64,000 nucleotides of DNA from Haemonchus contortus. Its lineage: Eukaryota; Nematoda; Chromadorea; Rhabditida; Trichostrongylidae. How positions within the stretch are numbered: position 1 is the first letter of the stretch; each line of letters opens with the position of its first letter. The stretch spans positions 15,011,095 through 15,075,094 of the forward strand of contig LS997566.1 of the NCBI GenBank assembly GCA_000469685.2. The letters run 5' to 3'. Shown one piece after another: positions 1 to 14,171 of the stretch. The notes below the pieces were generated by a model. That model was not told the origin of the DNA, searched no databases, and was given only the letters and a program-made list of their open reading frames with translations. The translations under genes were made by a program, and so were the position numbers.

Positions 1-2265
1 GCGATTTTATGCAGCAACTCGTTGAAAACTCTTAATAACCTCCAAGAGGAGATCTGGGCTGACTCTGAATAAAGCTAGCTTAATTTCGAAGAAGAATCAG
101 TTGAATGCTGTGGAACAGCAGTGGTGAATCCTTTTCCATTTGAAACTATCCCTGGATTTCGAAGTTTTTTTCGCTCTCGGCTTTTGTTCAAAGAATAACA
201 GTTGTCCAACAGAAAGCAGGAGCTGTTCTTGCGTTCTGATTTGGTGTAGATTATTCTTAACTTCTTGAGTCTGTTACAATCCAGTATAAGCAGCTGACTT
301 CATGACGTAAGTGAATAGAATATCTATCCACCCTTTTCACTTGTCTGATATAAGCTCCCATAGGAGCAGTACCGAAAAAGCCCAAATTGCTAACATCGAT
401 AGGTTCCCTGTCAAGTAAGCACGCTTAAAGGCACTGTTCATGACACTCTTGGGTTATCTGGTTTCAGACAAGTAGTGGAATTGATTGTCAAGAATAGTTC
501 AAAAGGGGCGAGGTAAACTGGCTAAGGCGCTTCTGGAGGCCCTTATTACGCCTTATCTTGACGGTTGTCTAGCCAACAGCGTCCCTCAGGCTTTTTCGAG
601 AGTCATAGGCTCATTGAGTTATGTCCCACATCTTCAGCTAGGCCTCTGATTTTCTAAGATGTATTTATACACCGAACAACTGCTCTTCATACGGGAAGGA
701 GAAACGAACCGAATCCGTTTGTTCTGTTCCACTTCTTCCCTACCCTTCACCAACCTCGTGGGTATGACCCGGAGACTACCAAGAACTATGGGTGTCTGTT
801 CCACTTTCGTTGGGGAGCTCGAAATAAGTCCCCCACTCACCTTTTTGTCTTGCTGGGTGAGCTGTAGGTGATAGTACTCGACATGGCCTCCTTCGGAACA
901 TACACACATACAACGATGGCATAGGTGGGGTTTTCGAAAAAACTTTCCCATAATTACACTTATTCTTCCGAGTCAATGTTAAGAACTGTTCGGTGTACAG
1001 TTTCACCCAGTAGAGCGCAACCTGCAGCTCACCCACCATAACAACGCATCGCCCAACTAATGGATTCCAGTACTGGGTTTTCAGCAACTGAAGTTGACCA
1101 CAGTTTTGGTTCCTACAAAATCAAGCAAGACATACCTCTAATGACAACCATCTTGCCATTTTTGCCTTCAGAAGAATAAAGATGCATAGGGTATACGGAT
1201 ATTGCTATCAGAGAAACCAGTAAGGGTATTCCTATTCAACAAATGGAGGTGTAGCAACTATCAACTAATGACATTCGAAAATCAAAGAAGGTCCGATAAG
1301 CAGAATAAGGTGTGCATGCATTAGACTTCATACCACGCACCATTCTGGTAAAGATCAAAACCTTGTATCGATCGGAATGTGGTGAATCTGGCAATTTCAC
1401 AACACTCCATGCTCCTGGTGTGATGGGTCAGGAAGCGCCTCTGCGGTGCATCCTGACCCATATCACAGGTCATTTACAGGGCAAAGATGAAGGGCTGAAC
1501 ACTTCTAGCCGGAATCGCACAATTACCTATTTTTGACGTGATGGAGTCTAATATCCCTATCTGCAATCGAACTTGTTGAATTGGAGAAACCTAAAATGAA
1601 CGGCTGAACATCAAACATTTATTCCACGAATCGATTTCATATCCTTAGAACTGTATCCATTTATCAAAAATGAACCGGAAACGGAGTATACACATGTTTT
1701 TCAACATCTTGAAGAGATTGCATGCTTTCGAGCAAAAGTAAGATGTATAATACTAACAATACTTTTGAACTGGAACATATGTATGTCTTTGTTCTTCATC
1801 AGTAGCTCAGTGGCAAATGAAATTCGTTGCTTGGTGACGTACCGTTATGTAGTGACAGGACTGCTGAAATCTTTGTTTGGTTGACGAACGGAATTCAATA
1901 AAGTGAAAAAATTGAGATGCTCGCAGGCCGTATTTCTCACGATACTTCTCATTTTTACATTTGTTTAAAGCATGACAAAGATGATCTCTGAAAATCTACC
2001 TGACAAAGAGTGATAGGAAACGGAAGGGAATGCCTCGAATGAGAAAAGTTTTGATATCAAGGCAGTTTGCCTTCTTAAGATTGAGATAGGTGTATTTGCT
2101 AAGCCGCTCTTTTGTGTATGGCGTTTCAACCCTCTGCTCTCGCTCTCTGAATCTATGAATCCCTAATCTTTGTTTAACCGATATCAGAGTTCACCTTCTC
2201 TACAATGCTTAATCATAGTAATCGATTACCTTTACTATCAGCCGAAGCCATTACTGTTATAATAG
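1..2265. other. No recognisable gene
   Basis: All reading frames are short and lack recognisable domains. I see no splice-bounded exon series, tRNA fold or clear transposon end. It may be intergenic or intronic sequence of a gene outside the window. Confidence 0.4.
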
Positions 2266-2805
2266 TTATTGACAGCAGTTTGAATCCAACTGAATTGAGG
2301 AGGAGTTGCTGGCATCAATTGGTTCCCTTGTAGCATATACTAAAAATATTACTTCGATAATCAACCGAAATTGAGAGAAGAGATCTACTTCGAGCTGAGC
2401 CTCGCTGTACGGCACGTAGGGTTGGAAGAGATGAGCATAGTACTGGTGGTATGGCTGTGCTTCTGGTGGCACTAGTCGGCCAATTTTTGCTGTCAGCATT
2501 CTGAACAATCAGACGATGTCAACTAGGAGACCGAGAATAGGCTCTGATCATGAATGAAAAGAAAAAATTCCCGTCCAAGGCAAACCACTAAGGCCCGTAA
2601 GGCGAGAATCCTGGAAGGACGGGCGCCAAAAATTGTTGGAAACAAAGACAGACTTGTAGAATTCCGGTATGTCGTCGACAGAGTTATACTGTCCTTTGGA
2701 GCGGGCGATCTCGCGTTCGCGTTCACGTTCACGCTGATCTTCAGTTTGTTGTGATTGCACCAGTACAATAAAACAGTAAACCATTAGCGGAGTGAATCTC
2801 AGCAT
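2266..2805 (-). CDS. Candidate small secreted protein, two exons, boundaries uncertain
   Basis: I do not recognise the family. On the minus strand an ATG at 2805-2803 opens a hydrophobic leader (MLRFTPLMVYCFIVLVQSQ) typical of a signal peptide, followed by a charged Arg/Glu repeat (residues about 24-36) and SVDDIPEFYKS. Seven bases upstream is TTTCAG (about 2818-2813), which could be a cis or spliced-leader trans-splice acceptor. The opening frame stops near 2548, so a donor must lie before it; CA|GTATAA near 2697 is possible. A second stretch starts after a TTCAG near 2510 and reads on to a stop at about 2266, with a Pro/Tyr-rich run (VPPEAQPYHQYYAHLFQPY). The leader and the acceptors are what I see; joining the two parts is inference. 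Confidence 0.35.
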
Positions 2806-2835
2806 AACTGCCCTGAAAGTACAAGAAGAAGTCAA

Positions 2836-4037
2836 AGGAAGTCAGATTTCTATCAAATAGATGAAGTAGCAAATAACTAAGGCATTTACGAGAAAGAAAT
2901 AAATGTGTTAGCTTTCTGCAGCTGCGCATAGCGTGATGTTGGCGTGGACTGGGCCAGTTGTATAAGTCGGGATCGCCTTAAAAGACGCTACTCTAATGGC
3001 GCATTAACGAAGTAGTCATAGCTAGAGCCTGACTCACAGCATTTGCATTACCAGCTCTGTATCCTGTAAAACTTACTCTCTAAAGGATATAAGAAGAATG
3101 TAGATCAATCGAGGTTCATCAGTCTTTCAGGACTGATACACGCTCAACTTCATATCGAACCCCTCGAGGAATATTCCTCGACAAAGTCTAACAGATACCA
3201 TTAGCGATTTTTTCTTTCGGCAACAAGGATGTTCCAACCTGTAGAGGAGTTTCAAACCATCCTCTTCCTCGTCCTACTGGGAATTGCAGGAAATCAAAAG
3301 AAAAAATACTCCTCAGATGATCGCGAGCACACCAGTAAACCCAATTAAAGTTTTTTGAAGCTTCACGAAACCATTCAATAGAGATTTACCGTGGAAGTAT
3401 AGGTAGCCCAATTGTTAGAGAAACTTGTGAGGTGAATTCTCTTGCTTGAAATATTCTTCGGTCTGGTTTCCAGGAGCTTTCTGGCAAATCCTTTTGTGGA
3501 GATGTTGTAAGAAACCTCCAATATCCTTGTCCTTGTAATTTGTGTTCGGTAGGATGTTGCTCTCAGTTAGATATCTGAGGTAGATGATTGATCAAAATCA
3601 TCAAACTGTAAGCCGCTCCGTGCAAGCTCGGCGACGAGCGTGCCTTTTGGTTGAATCGGACGAAACGTTCAGGAGAGGAGAGGCGGAGGACCTCATCGGT
3701 AAGCTGATGGAGATCCGCGTTCGTGGACGTAGGCGACGTTACCATCTCTGCCTCGAGAGCAAAGCCGTTGCCTAAGTGAGCACAACCTCCTACGGTTTAT
3801 ATCAGCTCTGTGTACCGATGTACTGCCATCCCATATCCGTACTTTTATGTGTTTTTTTTATTATGAGACAATCTGCTGTGGATGCAAGCTTCCCATTTGT
3901 TCGAGCTTGCTCCAATATGGGTCAGCAGATCTTGGGGACATTAGAACCTCATTGATGCCGAATATTCTTCAATGTTAGGCAGAAAGTTCATAATATTGCA
4001 AGATGATGTTTGAGTCATTGGACTCGTTTTTATATAT
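2836..4037. other. No recognisable gene
   Basis: Only short open frames without domains. The last part abuts the 3' end of a Helitron at 4038. Nothing else is supported here. Confidence 0.4.
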
Positions 4038-5100
4038 ACCAGTCGAGTCGCCCGGCTATCGCCGGGCTTCCATCCTCCACACGATAGAGTTGTGATAATC
4101 AGCGACAGCACGCTCCTTGTTTGGATTAAATGATACCTTTCGAAACAGAAATTCGATAGAGAGCAATAAGGTATGCAAACGTTATTCGAAATGCGCCTAT
4201 GTCTATGCCTTTGATCAGGGAACTGTCGCTGTTCCCAAACAAAATAATGACCCAATGAAAGTGTAACTGGTAGGCATCCAAAGGCTTGAATAGTACTCTT
4301 AAATTTGTCGATTCATAATAATGCCACTATCAAATGTCTTTATGAATGTAGCTCCTTTCCTCTACGATTACGTCATTGAATGAGAATCCAAGATTATTAG
4401 CGGTTGGATACTAGGTTTTGACAAGAATGGGGTACCGGAACTTCTCCCCAAACTCCCACGGCAATCGGCAAAGGTCACCGACTACCCTATCCTTGCACTG
4501 GGAATTTAAACCTTTCCCTTCGAAGCGCGCGTCTGCACGCGATCGTATGTAGCGAACGCGACGCCGTTTTCGGGGAGAAGATCCCGTACTCGCCAAGTGT
4601 GATATCAAAGCAGAGGGAAACCGCAATCCTTCATTAAATCGTAAAATTAGCTGGGTAGCGATCGTAAGCAGGAAATGAACCCAATTTCATCTCCTTATAA
4701 TCGGTCCCTATCAGTGCACTTGCCCTTCTTGTCGAATGAAACATATGAAAGAATCAAAGCTAGATCGTGAAGAGCGAGGGCGTTAGGAATAATTTGGTGA
4801 CAAAATCTTGTTCTTTGAGGCCTCTCCTATTGTCAGTGTTCCCATCCTGCCCCCTCTACCTCTACTGATTTTCTATCCAAGTACGCGGTATAAGCAGTTA
4901 TGAGTTTTTGCTCAAACACTTATTTCGCGCGAGACCCGCCACCTGTGGGTCCGGTCCTGCCACCCACCATAAGTGTTCCCACCCTGCCGCCTGTGCTCCT
5001 ACCAAATTTGAACGTTCTAAGTCCACGTGACAGGAGTTATGAATTTTCGCGCAAAGAGATAGACGGGCAGACAGACGCGAGCGCTTATAAATAGTAAGGG
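4038..5100 (-). mobile_element. Non-autonomous Helitron, apparently both ends present
   Basis: Read on the minus strand it starts at about 5100 with CCTTACTATTTATAAG, a version of the TCCTACTATATATA start shared by other copies here. It ends at 4042-4038 with CTGGT, which fits the Helitron CTRRT end, 8 bases after the GC-rich hairpin GCCCGGCGATAGCCGGGC. Inside are units of the type 'GTGGACTTAGAACGTTC ... GGCAGGGTGGGAACAC' found in every copy. It encodes no protein. The first base is C where T is expected, probably decay. A small MITE sits inside at 4430-4590. Confidence 0.6.
4430..4590. mobile_element. Short MITE, same family as the element at 24650-25016
   Basis: The ends are inverted: GGGTACCGGAACTTCTCCCC at the left and GGGGAGAAGATCCCGTAC at the right. 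Related Helitron copies at 9.83, 35.96 and 58.62 kb lack this segment, which marks it as an insertion. Flanks GACAAGAA and GCCAAGTG could be a decayed 8-bp target duplication. It has no coding capacity. Confidence 0.5.
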
Positions 5101-5111
5101 TTTTCAGTGTA

Positions 5112-5456
5112 TCCTACTTCGTATGATTCGCTAGGTGTGTCTGTCGGTGTAGGTTTGGCCGCAAATTCATAACGCCTATTCCCATGGACCTGAAACGTTA
5201 AAATTTGGTAGGAATATGTACAGGAGGCAGGATGGGAACTCTTATGGTGGGTGGCAGGTCCGTACCGTGTTCACAGGGGGCGAGGCGTGCGCGATAAAAA
5301 TTTTGGACCGCAAGTTCGTGATTCCTTTCTTCGTGGACCTAGAGTGTTCGAATTTGGTAGCTTAACACTTTTCATATTAACAGCGGAACCTCGGCATTTT
5401 AGTAAGTGATGTAGGATATGACGGGATCGTAGGTACTCGTTGACAAGAACTGATAA
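5112..5456 (+). mobile_element. Truncated Helitron 5' segment
   Basis: It begins TCCTACTTCGTATGATTCGC and continues with the shared Helitron internal units (GGAGGCAGGATGGGAAC, CACAGGGGGCGAGGCGTGCG). No 3' hairpin is seen before the next Helitron start at 5457, so it is probably a remnant interrupted by that element. Confidence 0.45.
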
Positions 5457-5496
5457 TCCTACTTTATATAATTCGCTAAGTGTGTCTGTTGGTGTG

Positions 5497-6732
<1,236 letters not shown>

Positions 6733-6733
<1 letters not shown>

Positions 6734-7225
6734 CCGGAAATTCATAACTACTGTCCCCGTGGACCTAGAGCGTTCAAATTTGGTAAGAGTAAGGGGGCAG
6801 GATGGGAACACCTATGGTAAGTGACAGGACCGGACTCTGATCACAGGGAGTGCGGTGTGCGCGTTAGAAAGGACGCAAATTCATAAATCCTGTCCCCGTG
6901 GACCTAGGGCATTCAAGCTTGGCAGGAGTACAGGCGGCAGGATGGGAACATTTATCGTAGGTGAGAGGACCGGACCCCGCTCATAGAAGGCGAGGTTTGC
7001 GCCAAAATTTTCAGTTTGGCTCTAGGGCGTTCGAACTTAGTAGGAGGCAGGCGGCAGTATGGAACACTTATGGTAGGTAGTAGGGCCGGACTCTGCCCCC
7101 AAGGGACGGGGTTCCCGCGAAGTAAATGTCTGAGTGGAAATCCATAGCTCCTGATCCCGTGGACTTTGAGAGAAAAATCAACAGGAGGAGGCAGGATGGG
7201 AACACTGCCAATAGAAGAGGCCTTA
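6733..7225 (+). repeat. Tandem Helitron internal units, about 100-130 bp each
   Basis: Three to four diverged units follow one another. Each has 'aaattcataa..cctgtccccgtggacctag', 'cgttcaaacttggtaggag', 'ggcaggatgggaacac' and 'ggaccggactctg..cacaggg' blocks. The same units occur singly in Helitron copies at 4.9, 5.2, 7.7, 10.5, 36.6, 58.9-59.5 and 60.8 kb. They mark the region behind the 5' end. Confidence 0.7.
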
Positions 7226-8291
7226 GAGAAGAAGATCCGCTCACCACTTAAACGTTAGCGCCTTTGTTATTTACTATCTAGCTTTGACTTTTTGATATGT
7301 TTCATTCGGCGAGAAGGGTAAGTGGTGTGATTATGAGGAGATGAGTTTGGTTCATTTCTTGCTATTCGACTGCGACCGCTACCCAGTAGAGTTTGCGATT
7401 AAGTGAAAGATCACGGTTTCCCTTTGTTTTGATATCATTTTTAGCAAAACTTATCCGACCGCTAATAATGTTGGATTCACATTTAATGATGTAGAGGAAA
7501 GGGGGTACATCTTTGAAGGCATTTGATAGTCTATACTCTCGCTCGGCGAAACAGCGAAATGACCTAAAAAGAAAGGGGAAGAATTTCATTAACTCGATGT
7601 TTTTCGGGCAAAGTTCCTTTGCCCCAAGAAGGAGGAGAGCCCGGCGTCAGCTGTGAACACCTATGTGTGTGTCGGGACCGGACTCCGTGCACAGAGGGCG
7701 GGGCGTGCGCGATAGGCGTTATGGGCCGCAAATTCATAACCCCTGTCTCCGTGGTTCGAGAGCGTTCAAACTTGGTAGGAATACGAGGGGCAGAAAGGGT
7801 ATCTTTGCGGTGAGAAATGCCAAAATGAACCTAGAGCGACTTGGTAGGAAAACGGGAGGCAGGATAGGTACGCTCATGATATTTTGCAGGGCCAAACTCC
7901 GCCCCAAAAGGCGGAGCGTGATAAATACTGTTCGAACCCACGACGCTAAAACTTGAAGGCACAAGGAGGTGGCTGGGAACATTGATGGTAGCTAACATAG
8001 TAGCCTCAGCCGCGATCAAGTCTCTGACTACTTTTCTCTGAATTTCTCTGAACATTTACCTCTGTGATATTATACCAAGTTACATTCGGAAACAGCCAAG
8101 ATGGCTTACAGAAAAAAAAATCGCTCTCAATCGGAGCTAATACTGAGGGTGTAGAGCTTTCAAAGAAAAATAGAATCCGAAGTGTTATTTACGCATAGCA
8201 AATTTCTCACAGGAAGGAGGAAGCGCCCGGCGTAGCCGGGCGAACCATAAGAAGGAGGGAAGCCTGGCGTTAGCCGGGCGGCCCGACTGGT

Positions 8292-8964
8292 AACTGATAA
8301 GAGCAGATAAACGATCTAAAAGAGGCCACCTACCGATCAAAATCCTAGCGTCTTTGGTATTTGCGATGTACTTTTATAGTTCGTATGTTTCACTCGATAA
8401 GACGAGAGGCTAGAGTGGGGTGACAAAAGCTCGGGGATATGGACCTATGTATTACGGCAATACGATAAGCAGAAGAGAATTTTGTTCATTTCTTGCTATT
8501 ATATTACGACCACTACACAACAAGGTTTGTGACTTAATGAAGGATCCCCTTTGTTCGATATCATTTGGAACAAAACTTGACTGACCGCCACTAATTTTGA
8601 ATTCTCAAATGATGATATCTCCGTTAAAGAAAAGGGTCCATCGATGGCAACACCTGTTAATGATGTTTTCATCGCTCGAAACATTAGTATGTACCGCCCA
8701 AGGCTTTGGTTGTCTGAGAGTTGGATTTTTGATGGGTATTTATTTTCAAGCAAGAGAGCAGGAGATCGACACTTCCATTCAAAGCCGTAAGCACCGACTC
8801 TCTCCGAATACTATTTGCAATGCCCTGTTAGTTCTGTGTCGAATTTCCTGTACAGGGAGCTATTATTAGTCTCAATCAAGTAGTGGGAAGTCAACCGATT
8901 ACTACATCTTTGTCAAAAAAGAAGAAACAGAGAAGCCCGGCGTCAGCCGGCCGAACCGACTGGT
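8292..8964 (+). mobile_element. 5'-truncated Helitron tail copy in tandem
   Basis: The body resembles 7230-7640 (TAGCGTCTTTGGTATTTGC against TAGCGCCTTTGTTATTTAC, and the shared 'gttcatttcttgctatt' block). It ends with hairpin GCCCGGCGTCAGCCGGCC and CGACTGGT at 8964. No 5' start is seen at its left side; it abuts the previous CTGGT end directly. Confidence 0.5.
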
Positions 8965-9749
8965 ATTTGAGAATTTTTGTGCTCGTTTTTAGTGGTGTCA
9001 TTGCAAGGAATAAAACGCCGTGTTCACATTGGTACCAAGCGCTCGTTGCTTTGCCAACTACTCCTCATACTATGGATATCGATCCACACATTATAACATA
9101 GCAAAGAATTGCTACAAGAAGAGATTTTCATTGATCGAGGTTTAGCACTTTTTTTAGGAGTGTTACGATTCATTACCGATTTAATCGCTGTATACCTCGC
9201 TCACTGCATGAGACAATCAAGGTCTCCAGCAGCACAACATTTTCGCCATCGTTCACCACAAAACATATTCAAACAGTGTCACGTAGCTATGATTCAACCC
9301 TGAACGCAAACCATCCATTCCATGATGACATCAGTCACACAAGACCCCTTGGGCACCGCACACTATCGCGTGCGTCAAACAGATGAATTTTTTGGCTCTG
9401 AGCGGCATCTGTTAAGAATCTGGTACGAGGATGGAATGGGTTATGAGTTCATCTAGAAAGGTTGGAAATAGTACTCCGCTTACCACGAATAAGCCTCTTC
9501 CGTCCGCTCTGTTGACTATACTTTGCCCTTTTCTGACTATCGCGCAGCAAATTATGTCTTTCTCATTGCACTGCCCATCCCGGTGCATGTTCACCCCTGG
9601 GAGCAGGGCAGGGTCCCTCGAGCGTGCTCTGTCGATCTTACTCGAAGTCTCAGCCATCCCGAGGTTCCTCGATTCTTTAAGTATTACCGAATTTTGGGGT
9701 AAATATACAGAAATAAGTTGGGCTAGGCACGCTAATGCGTGCACCACAT
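8965..9749. other. No recognisable gene
   Basis: Short frames only. I see no domain, splice series or transposon end in this stretch between Helitron copies. Confidence 0.4.
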
Positions 9750-11081
<1,332 letters not shown>

Positions 11082-11255
11082 TAAGTTCCTTATGAAGTAA
11101 GTGATACTGATGATTCCAGATAGTAGGATTAGGTTGTAGGAAAAGATGATTACTCCTCAGATAGATAATTTTGAAACGTCGAGGAAGTCTTCGAAAAGAG
11201 TTGTGATCTGGCTCCACACACTCAGTGCAGACCCCGCCCACTTCGAGGATTTGAC

Positions 11256-11270
11256 CACAATTCTTCTATT
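11256..11270. repeat. Left copy of 15-bp direct repeat flanking the PLE pair
   Basis: CACAATTCTTCTATT occurs here and again at 16829-16843, just outside the PLE palindrome. On the left, 38 bases lie between it and the start of the inverted arm; on the right it touches the arm. This fits a target-site duplication made when the whole head-to-head unit inserted. Confidence 0.6.
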
Positions 11271-11348
11271 TTAAAATGCTGCTATCTCTGAGCTTCATTT
11301 AGACTTCTTGTCGTTTTGTGTTCTTTTCGAAGCTCTTTGCTCTTCACT

Positions 11349-11391
11349 TTTATTGGTGAGCTTTCGGCATATAATGCCTTCGTCAGACCTT
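11349..11391 (-). ncRNA. Hammerhead ribozyme in PLE 3' region (left arm)
   Basis: Exact mirror of the motif at 16748-16790. On the minus strand, CTGACGA (11386-11380) is followed by hairpin GGCATTATATGCC, then GAAA and GCTC, with predicted cleavage after the C at 11358. Stem I starts with GGT/ACC. Hammerheads are an established feature of PLE terminal repeats. Confidence 0.7.
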
Positions 11392-11567
11392 AATTACTTA
11401 CAATATATTGCTGCATACAATCAGTTACTATCAGTTACAACACAAAACACATCGAATCATACCAAATCAACCGGAAATATTGGGGGGAAAAAAGGGGAAT
11501 GGACCTGTCGGCGGGGATCTTGAAGGGAAAATGGACGCCGCTCTTGTTCTGAGGCGATTAAGTGTTA

Positions 11568-13967
11568 TCACGTAATCAGTCTCAGTAGGTCACGCATCTC
11601 CTCTTTCGCATTGATTTCCGGCTTGATGCGGTATATTTCCCGTGCCTCCATGATTTTCCTTTCCAGTGGCCGTACCAAATATCTATGCAAAACCCTCACA
11701 TCGAAGGAAGGAGCGTTTTCTTTCTCATGCCTGAGTGTACGGTGCCTGGAAAAACTGCTGTGTGGATAGGCAGCGGGATTGGCCAGCGCTCTTCTATGTT
11801 CATCCAGACGAATCTTCAGTGGTTTCGCGGTCTCCCCCACGTACTTTTCTCCACATCCTCCATATTGAATCAAATAGACAGTGCCCTGGAGTTCACAGAT
11901 CTTCTCAAATGTGCAGTATCGACAAGACTGTTCGCGGCACCGTCTTTCGTAGATTCGGGATGATGTTAGGAGATCCTTCAGTGTAGGGGGAGGTCGGAAA
12001 ACAAGCCGAATGGGAAGCTGGGAACTTTTGACGACGCGGTTTACCTCACGTGCCATTTTGTCGTTGACAAAAGGCACAATGAGGCTTACACCATCAGCCG
12101 TCCTGTGCGGGACCCAGGTCCTTGTATTGCCTTCGAAGTATCCGTTGCTTTCGAGGATACTTTCAATTTTAGCATCAACAACTGAATCCCTTCGCGTCCC
12201 AAGCTTCTCCTTCGTTTTCAAAAGATTCCGCACGACGTTTGCCTTCATATAAATAGGATGTGCGCTTCTAGAATGCAACAAGATGTTCGACGAGGCATCT
12301 TTTCTATACCATAGGTGTTCCTTATGACCTTCACTAATTCGTGTCTTCGCATTGAGGAATGGAAGGAATCCATCCCTCCCCGGATCTTCCCTTGTGAAGG
12401 TTATGTTAGCATCGTGAGAGTTAAGTCTCTTCAATGTTTCCACAAGGTCTTCTTCCGTCGTTCCGATAACGAATACGTCATCAATATAACGTTTGTAGAA
12501 TAAAATTCCACTAGTTAATGATGACTTCTCGATGTGGTCCAAGAAGATGACCGCTAACACAGGTGCTACGCGATTACCCATGGCAAGGCCTCGTTTCTGC
12601 TTGTAAAACTTATTGTCGAAGCAGAAAATGTTGCATTCCAGTGCTGCTTCGATGAGATCCTTAACTTCGCTGCGGGAAAATCCCATCATCGTGATATCGT
12701 CTTTGTTATCCTCGATGAGAGATAAGACAGCTTGCACTGCTCCCGCGTTATTCACATTCGTGTACAAGGATACTACATCAAAGCTCGCGTAGAAGGCTCC
12801 CGTCGGTACTGGACACTGGTGAAGCGCCGAAATGAATTCTCCAACATTCACAATGTGTGCTCCCACGTAACGCAAAAGTGGCGATAGCAAACGAACTAAG
12901 AGCCAGCTTAATCCGTCTGCTGGTCCACCACAAGACGAGATAATCGGTCTCGTCTTGATTTCAGTCCATGGGAGAGTCATTGTGTCTGTTTTCGCCGGAA
13001 TTTTGTGCGTCTTCACCAGGTTGTAGAGCGTCGGCACTGTTGGGACCGTACCATAGAGTCGTTTTGCCATTTCAAGACTTATTCGTTTCTTCACAATCGA
13101 CATCGCGTTCTTCACCCTCTTGCACACTGATTCAAACGCGGACAAAGTGCTCTCTTCGTACACGGAGTCGTCTGAGAGCACTTTGTTGGTGATAGCCTTA
13201 TCCATCGTTTGCGGCATTACTACGAAGGAGCCACACTTGTCTCCAACGGTGTACCTCAATACCTCCTTCGCTTGCAGTAGTTTCTTCACCCCTCTGCGTT
13301 CAGTTGGGGTCAGATTACTGCGATAAGGCTCACTCATCGCGTTTCGATAAACGCGTTGAATTCCGTGCTCGAGGTTCGCAATTTCAGAGTCGATTTCCCG
13401 TGAAGATGGTGGTATTCTTACACACTTTCCTTTAAATGGCATCAGTGACATGAAAGTCGCCTGCTGGTCAAGTACGGTCGGTCCACGATGTGTTCTACAG
13501 CGTAACTGATAGGCGAATTGATGCACTCCACAAAGCGCAGCGTCAACTACTTGTTGGTTGATCCTCGGTGTTATCGCAAATGATGGTCCTAGATTGAGCA
13601 CTGCGGCCATATCATTATCAACTTCATTTGTCCCAATTATCACATGACGTGCTGGTGGAACAGCATTTGCTGTGATAAAATGTGGTTGCTGGGACTGTCG
13701 ACGCGATCTCAGCAGGTTCAACTTTCTTTCGAAGTGGCATTTTAAATCTTCTCGTAAATAGGAGCATATCCTCTGGTTTTCCGAAGATAGTTTTTGCCAC
13801 GCTTCCACACAAAGTTCCGAACGTAATCGATTTCGAGAAAATACAATTCCACGAATGCAGAATGACTTTTGACGACGACGTTCGGCCATACCTGCGTCAA
13901 GAAGAGCTACTTTCAAGCTGAGAATTCTTGACTGGAGATCGCGATTGTTCTGATATGGGAAGTGCAC
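11568..13967 (-). CDS. Penelope-like retroelement protein (RT + GIY-YIG), left copy
   Basis: An intact 799-aa polyprotein for retrotransposition. The RT lies at about residues 300-570: motif A SFDVVSLYTNV (395-405), motif B RGLAMGNRVAPV (459-470) and motif C YIDD (494-497) with both catalytic Asp. A Cys cluster (677, 682, 685, 691) precedes a GIY-YIG-type nuclease: VYLIQYGGCGEKYVGET at 697-713. The single ORF has no intron or stop. It differs from the right copy at five residues (here L304, G376, D557, R592, V646). The start was chosen because it is the first ATG and is shared by both copies. It lies head to head with the other copy, and an AATAAA sits downstream beside the hammerhead. Probably recently active. 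Confidence 0.93.
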   Translation of the reverse strand: MHFPYQNNRDLQSRILSLKVALLDAGMAERRRQKSFCIRGIVFSRNRLRSELCVEAWQKLSSENQRICSYLREDLKCHFERKLNLLRSRRQSQQPHFITANAVPPARHVIIGTNEVDNDMAAVLNLGPSFAITPRINQQVVDAALCGVHQFAYQLRCRTHRGPTVLDQQATFMSLMPFKGKCVRIPPSSREIDSEIANLEHGIQRVYRNAMSEPYRSNLTPTERRGVKKLLQAKEVLRYTVGDKCGSFVVMPQTMDKAITNKVLSDDSVYEESTLSAFESVCKRVKNAMSIVKKRISLEMAKRLYGTVPTVPTLYNLVKTHKIPAKTDTMTLPWTEIKTRPIISSCGGPADGLSWLLVRLLSPLLRYVGAHIVNVGEFISALHQCPVPTGAFYASFDVVSLYTNVNNAGAVQAVLSLIEDNKDDITMMGFSRSEVKDLIEAALECNIFCFDNKFYKQKRGLAMGNRVAPVLAVIFLDHIEKSSLTSGILFYKRYIDDVFVIGTTEEDLVETLKRLNSHDANITFTREDPGRDGFLPFLNAKTRISEGHKEHLWYRKDASSNILLHSRSAHPIYMKANVVRNLLKTKEKLGTRRDSVVDAKIESILESNGYFEGNTRTWVPHRTADGVSLIVPFVNDKMAREVNRVVKSSQLPIRLVFRPPPTLKDLLTSSRIYERRCREQSCRYCTFEKICELQGTVYLIQYGGCGEKYVGETAKPLKIRLDEHRRALANPAAYPHSSFSRHRTLRHEKENAPSFDVRVLHRYLVRPLERKIMEAREIYRIKPEINAKEEMRDLLRLIT

Positions 13968-14021
13968 GAATCGGTTTGCGATAAAACGGGGGAAAATACG
14001 CTCGCGCTTGCACGTGTATAG

Positions 14022-14117
14022 TTCGTGTTTAGTATTTCTCGGGAACTCTTCGCTATCTTATTACAATATGTTGCCCTCCACCAGCACGCTGTATTTCATA
14101 ATGCATCCCTCCAATTC
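14022..14117. other. Unpaired spacer at the PLE palindrome centre
   Basis: These 96 bases separate the two inverted PLE arms and are not self-complementary. Each arm reads into the spacer about 150 bases upstream of its ATG, so it could hold a bidirectional promoter or be filler from the joining event. No TATA box is obvious. Confidence 0.7.
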
Positions 14118-14171
14118 CTATACACGTGCAAGCGCGAGCGTATTTTCCCCCGTTTTATCGCAAACTGATTC

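Noticed and set aside
8217..8291. GC hairpins that could be read as Rho-independent terminators
   Set aside because: The genome is eukaryotic and the same hairpin recurs just before CTGGT ends, so it is a Helitron 3' hairpin.
11685..11986. Open frames on the + strand opposite the left PLE, and their mirrors at 16153-16454
   Set aside because: Antisense shadows of the conserved PLE protein; they appear in mirror form in both arms.
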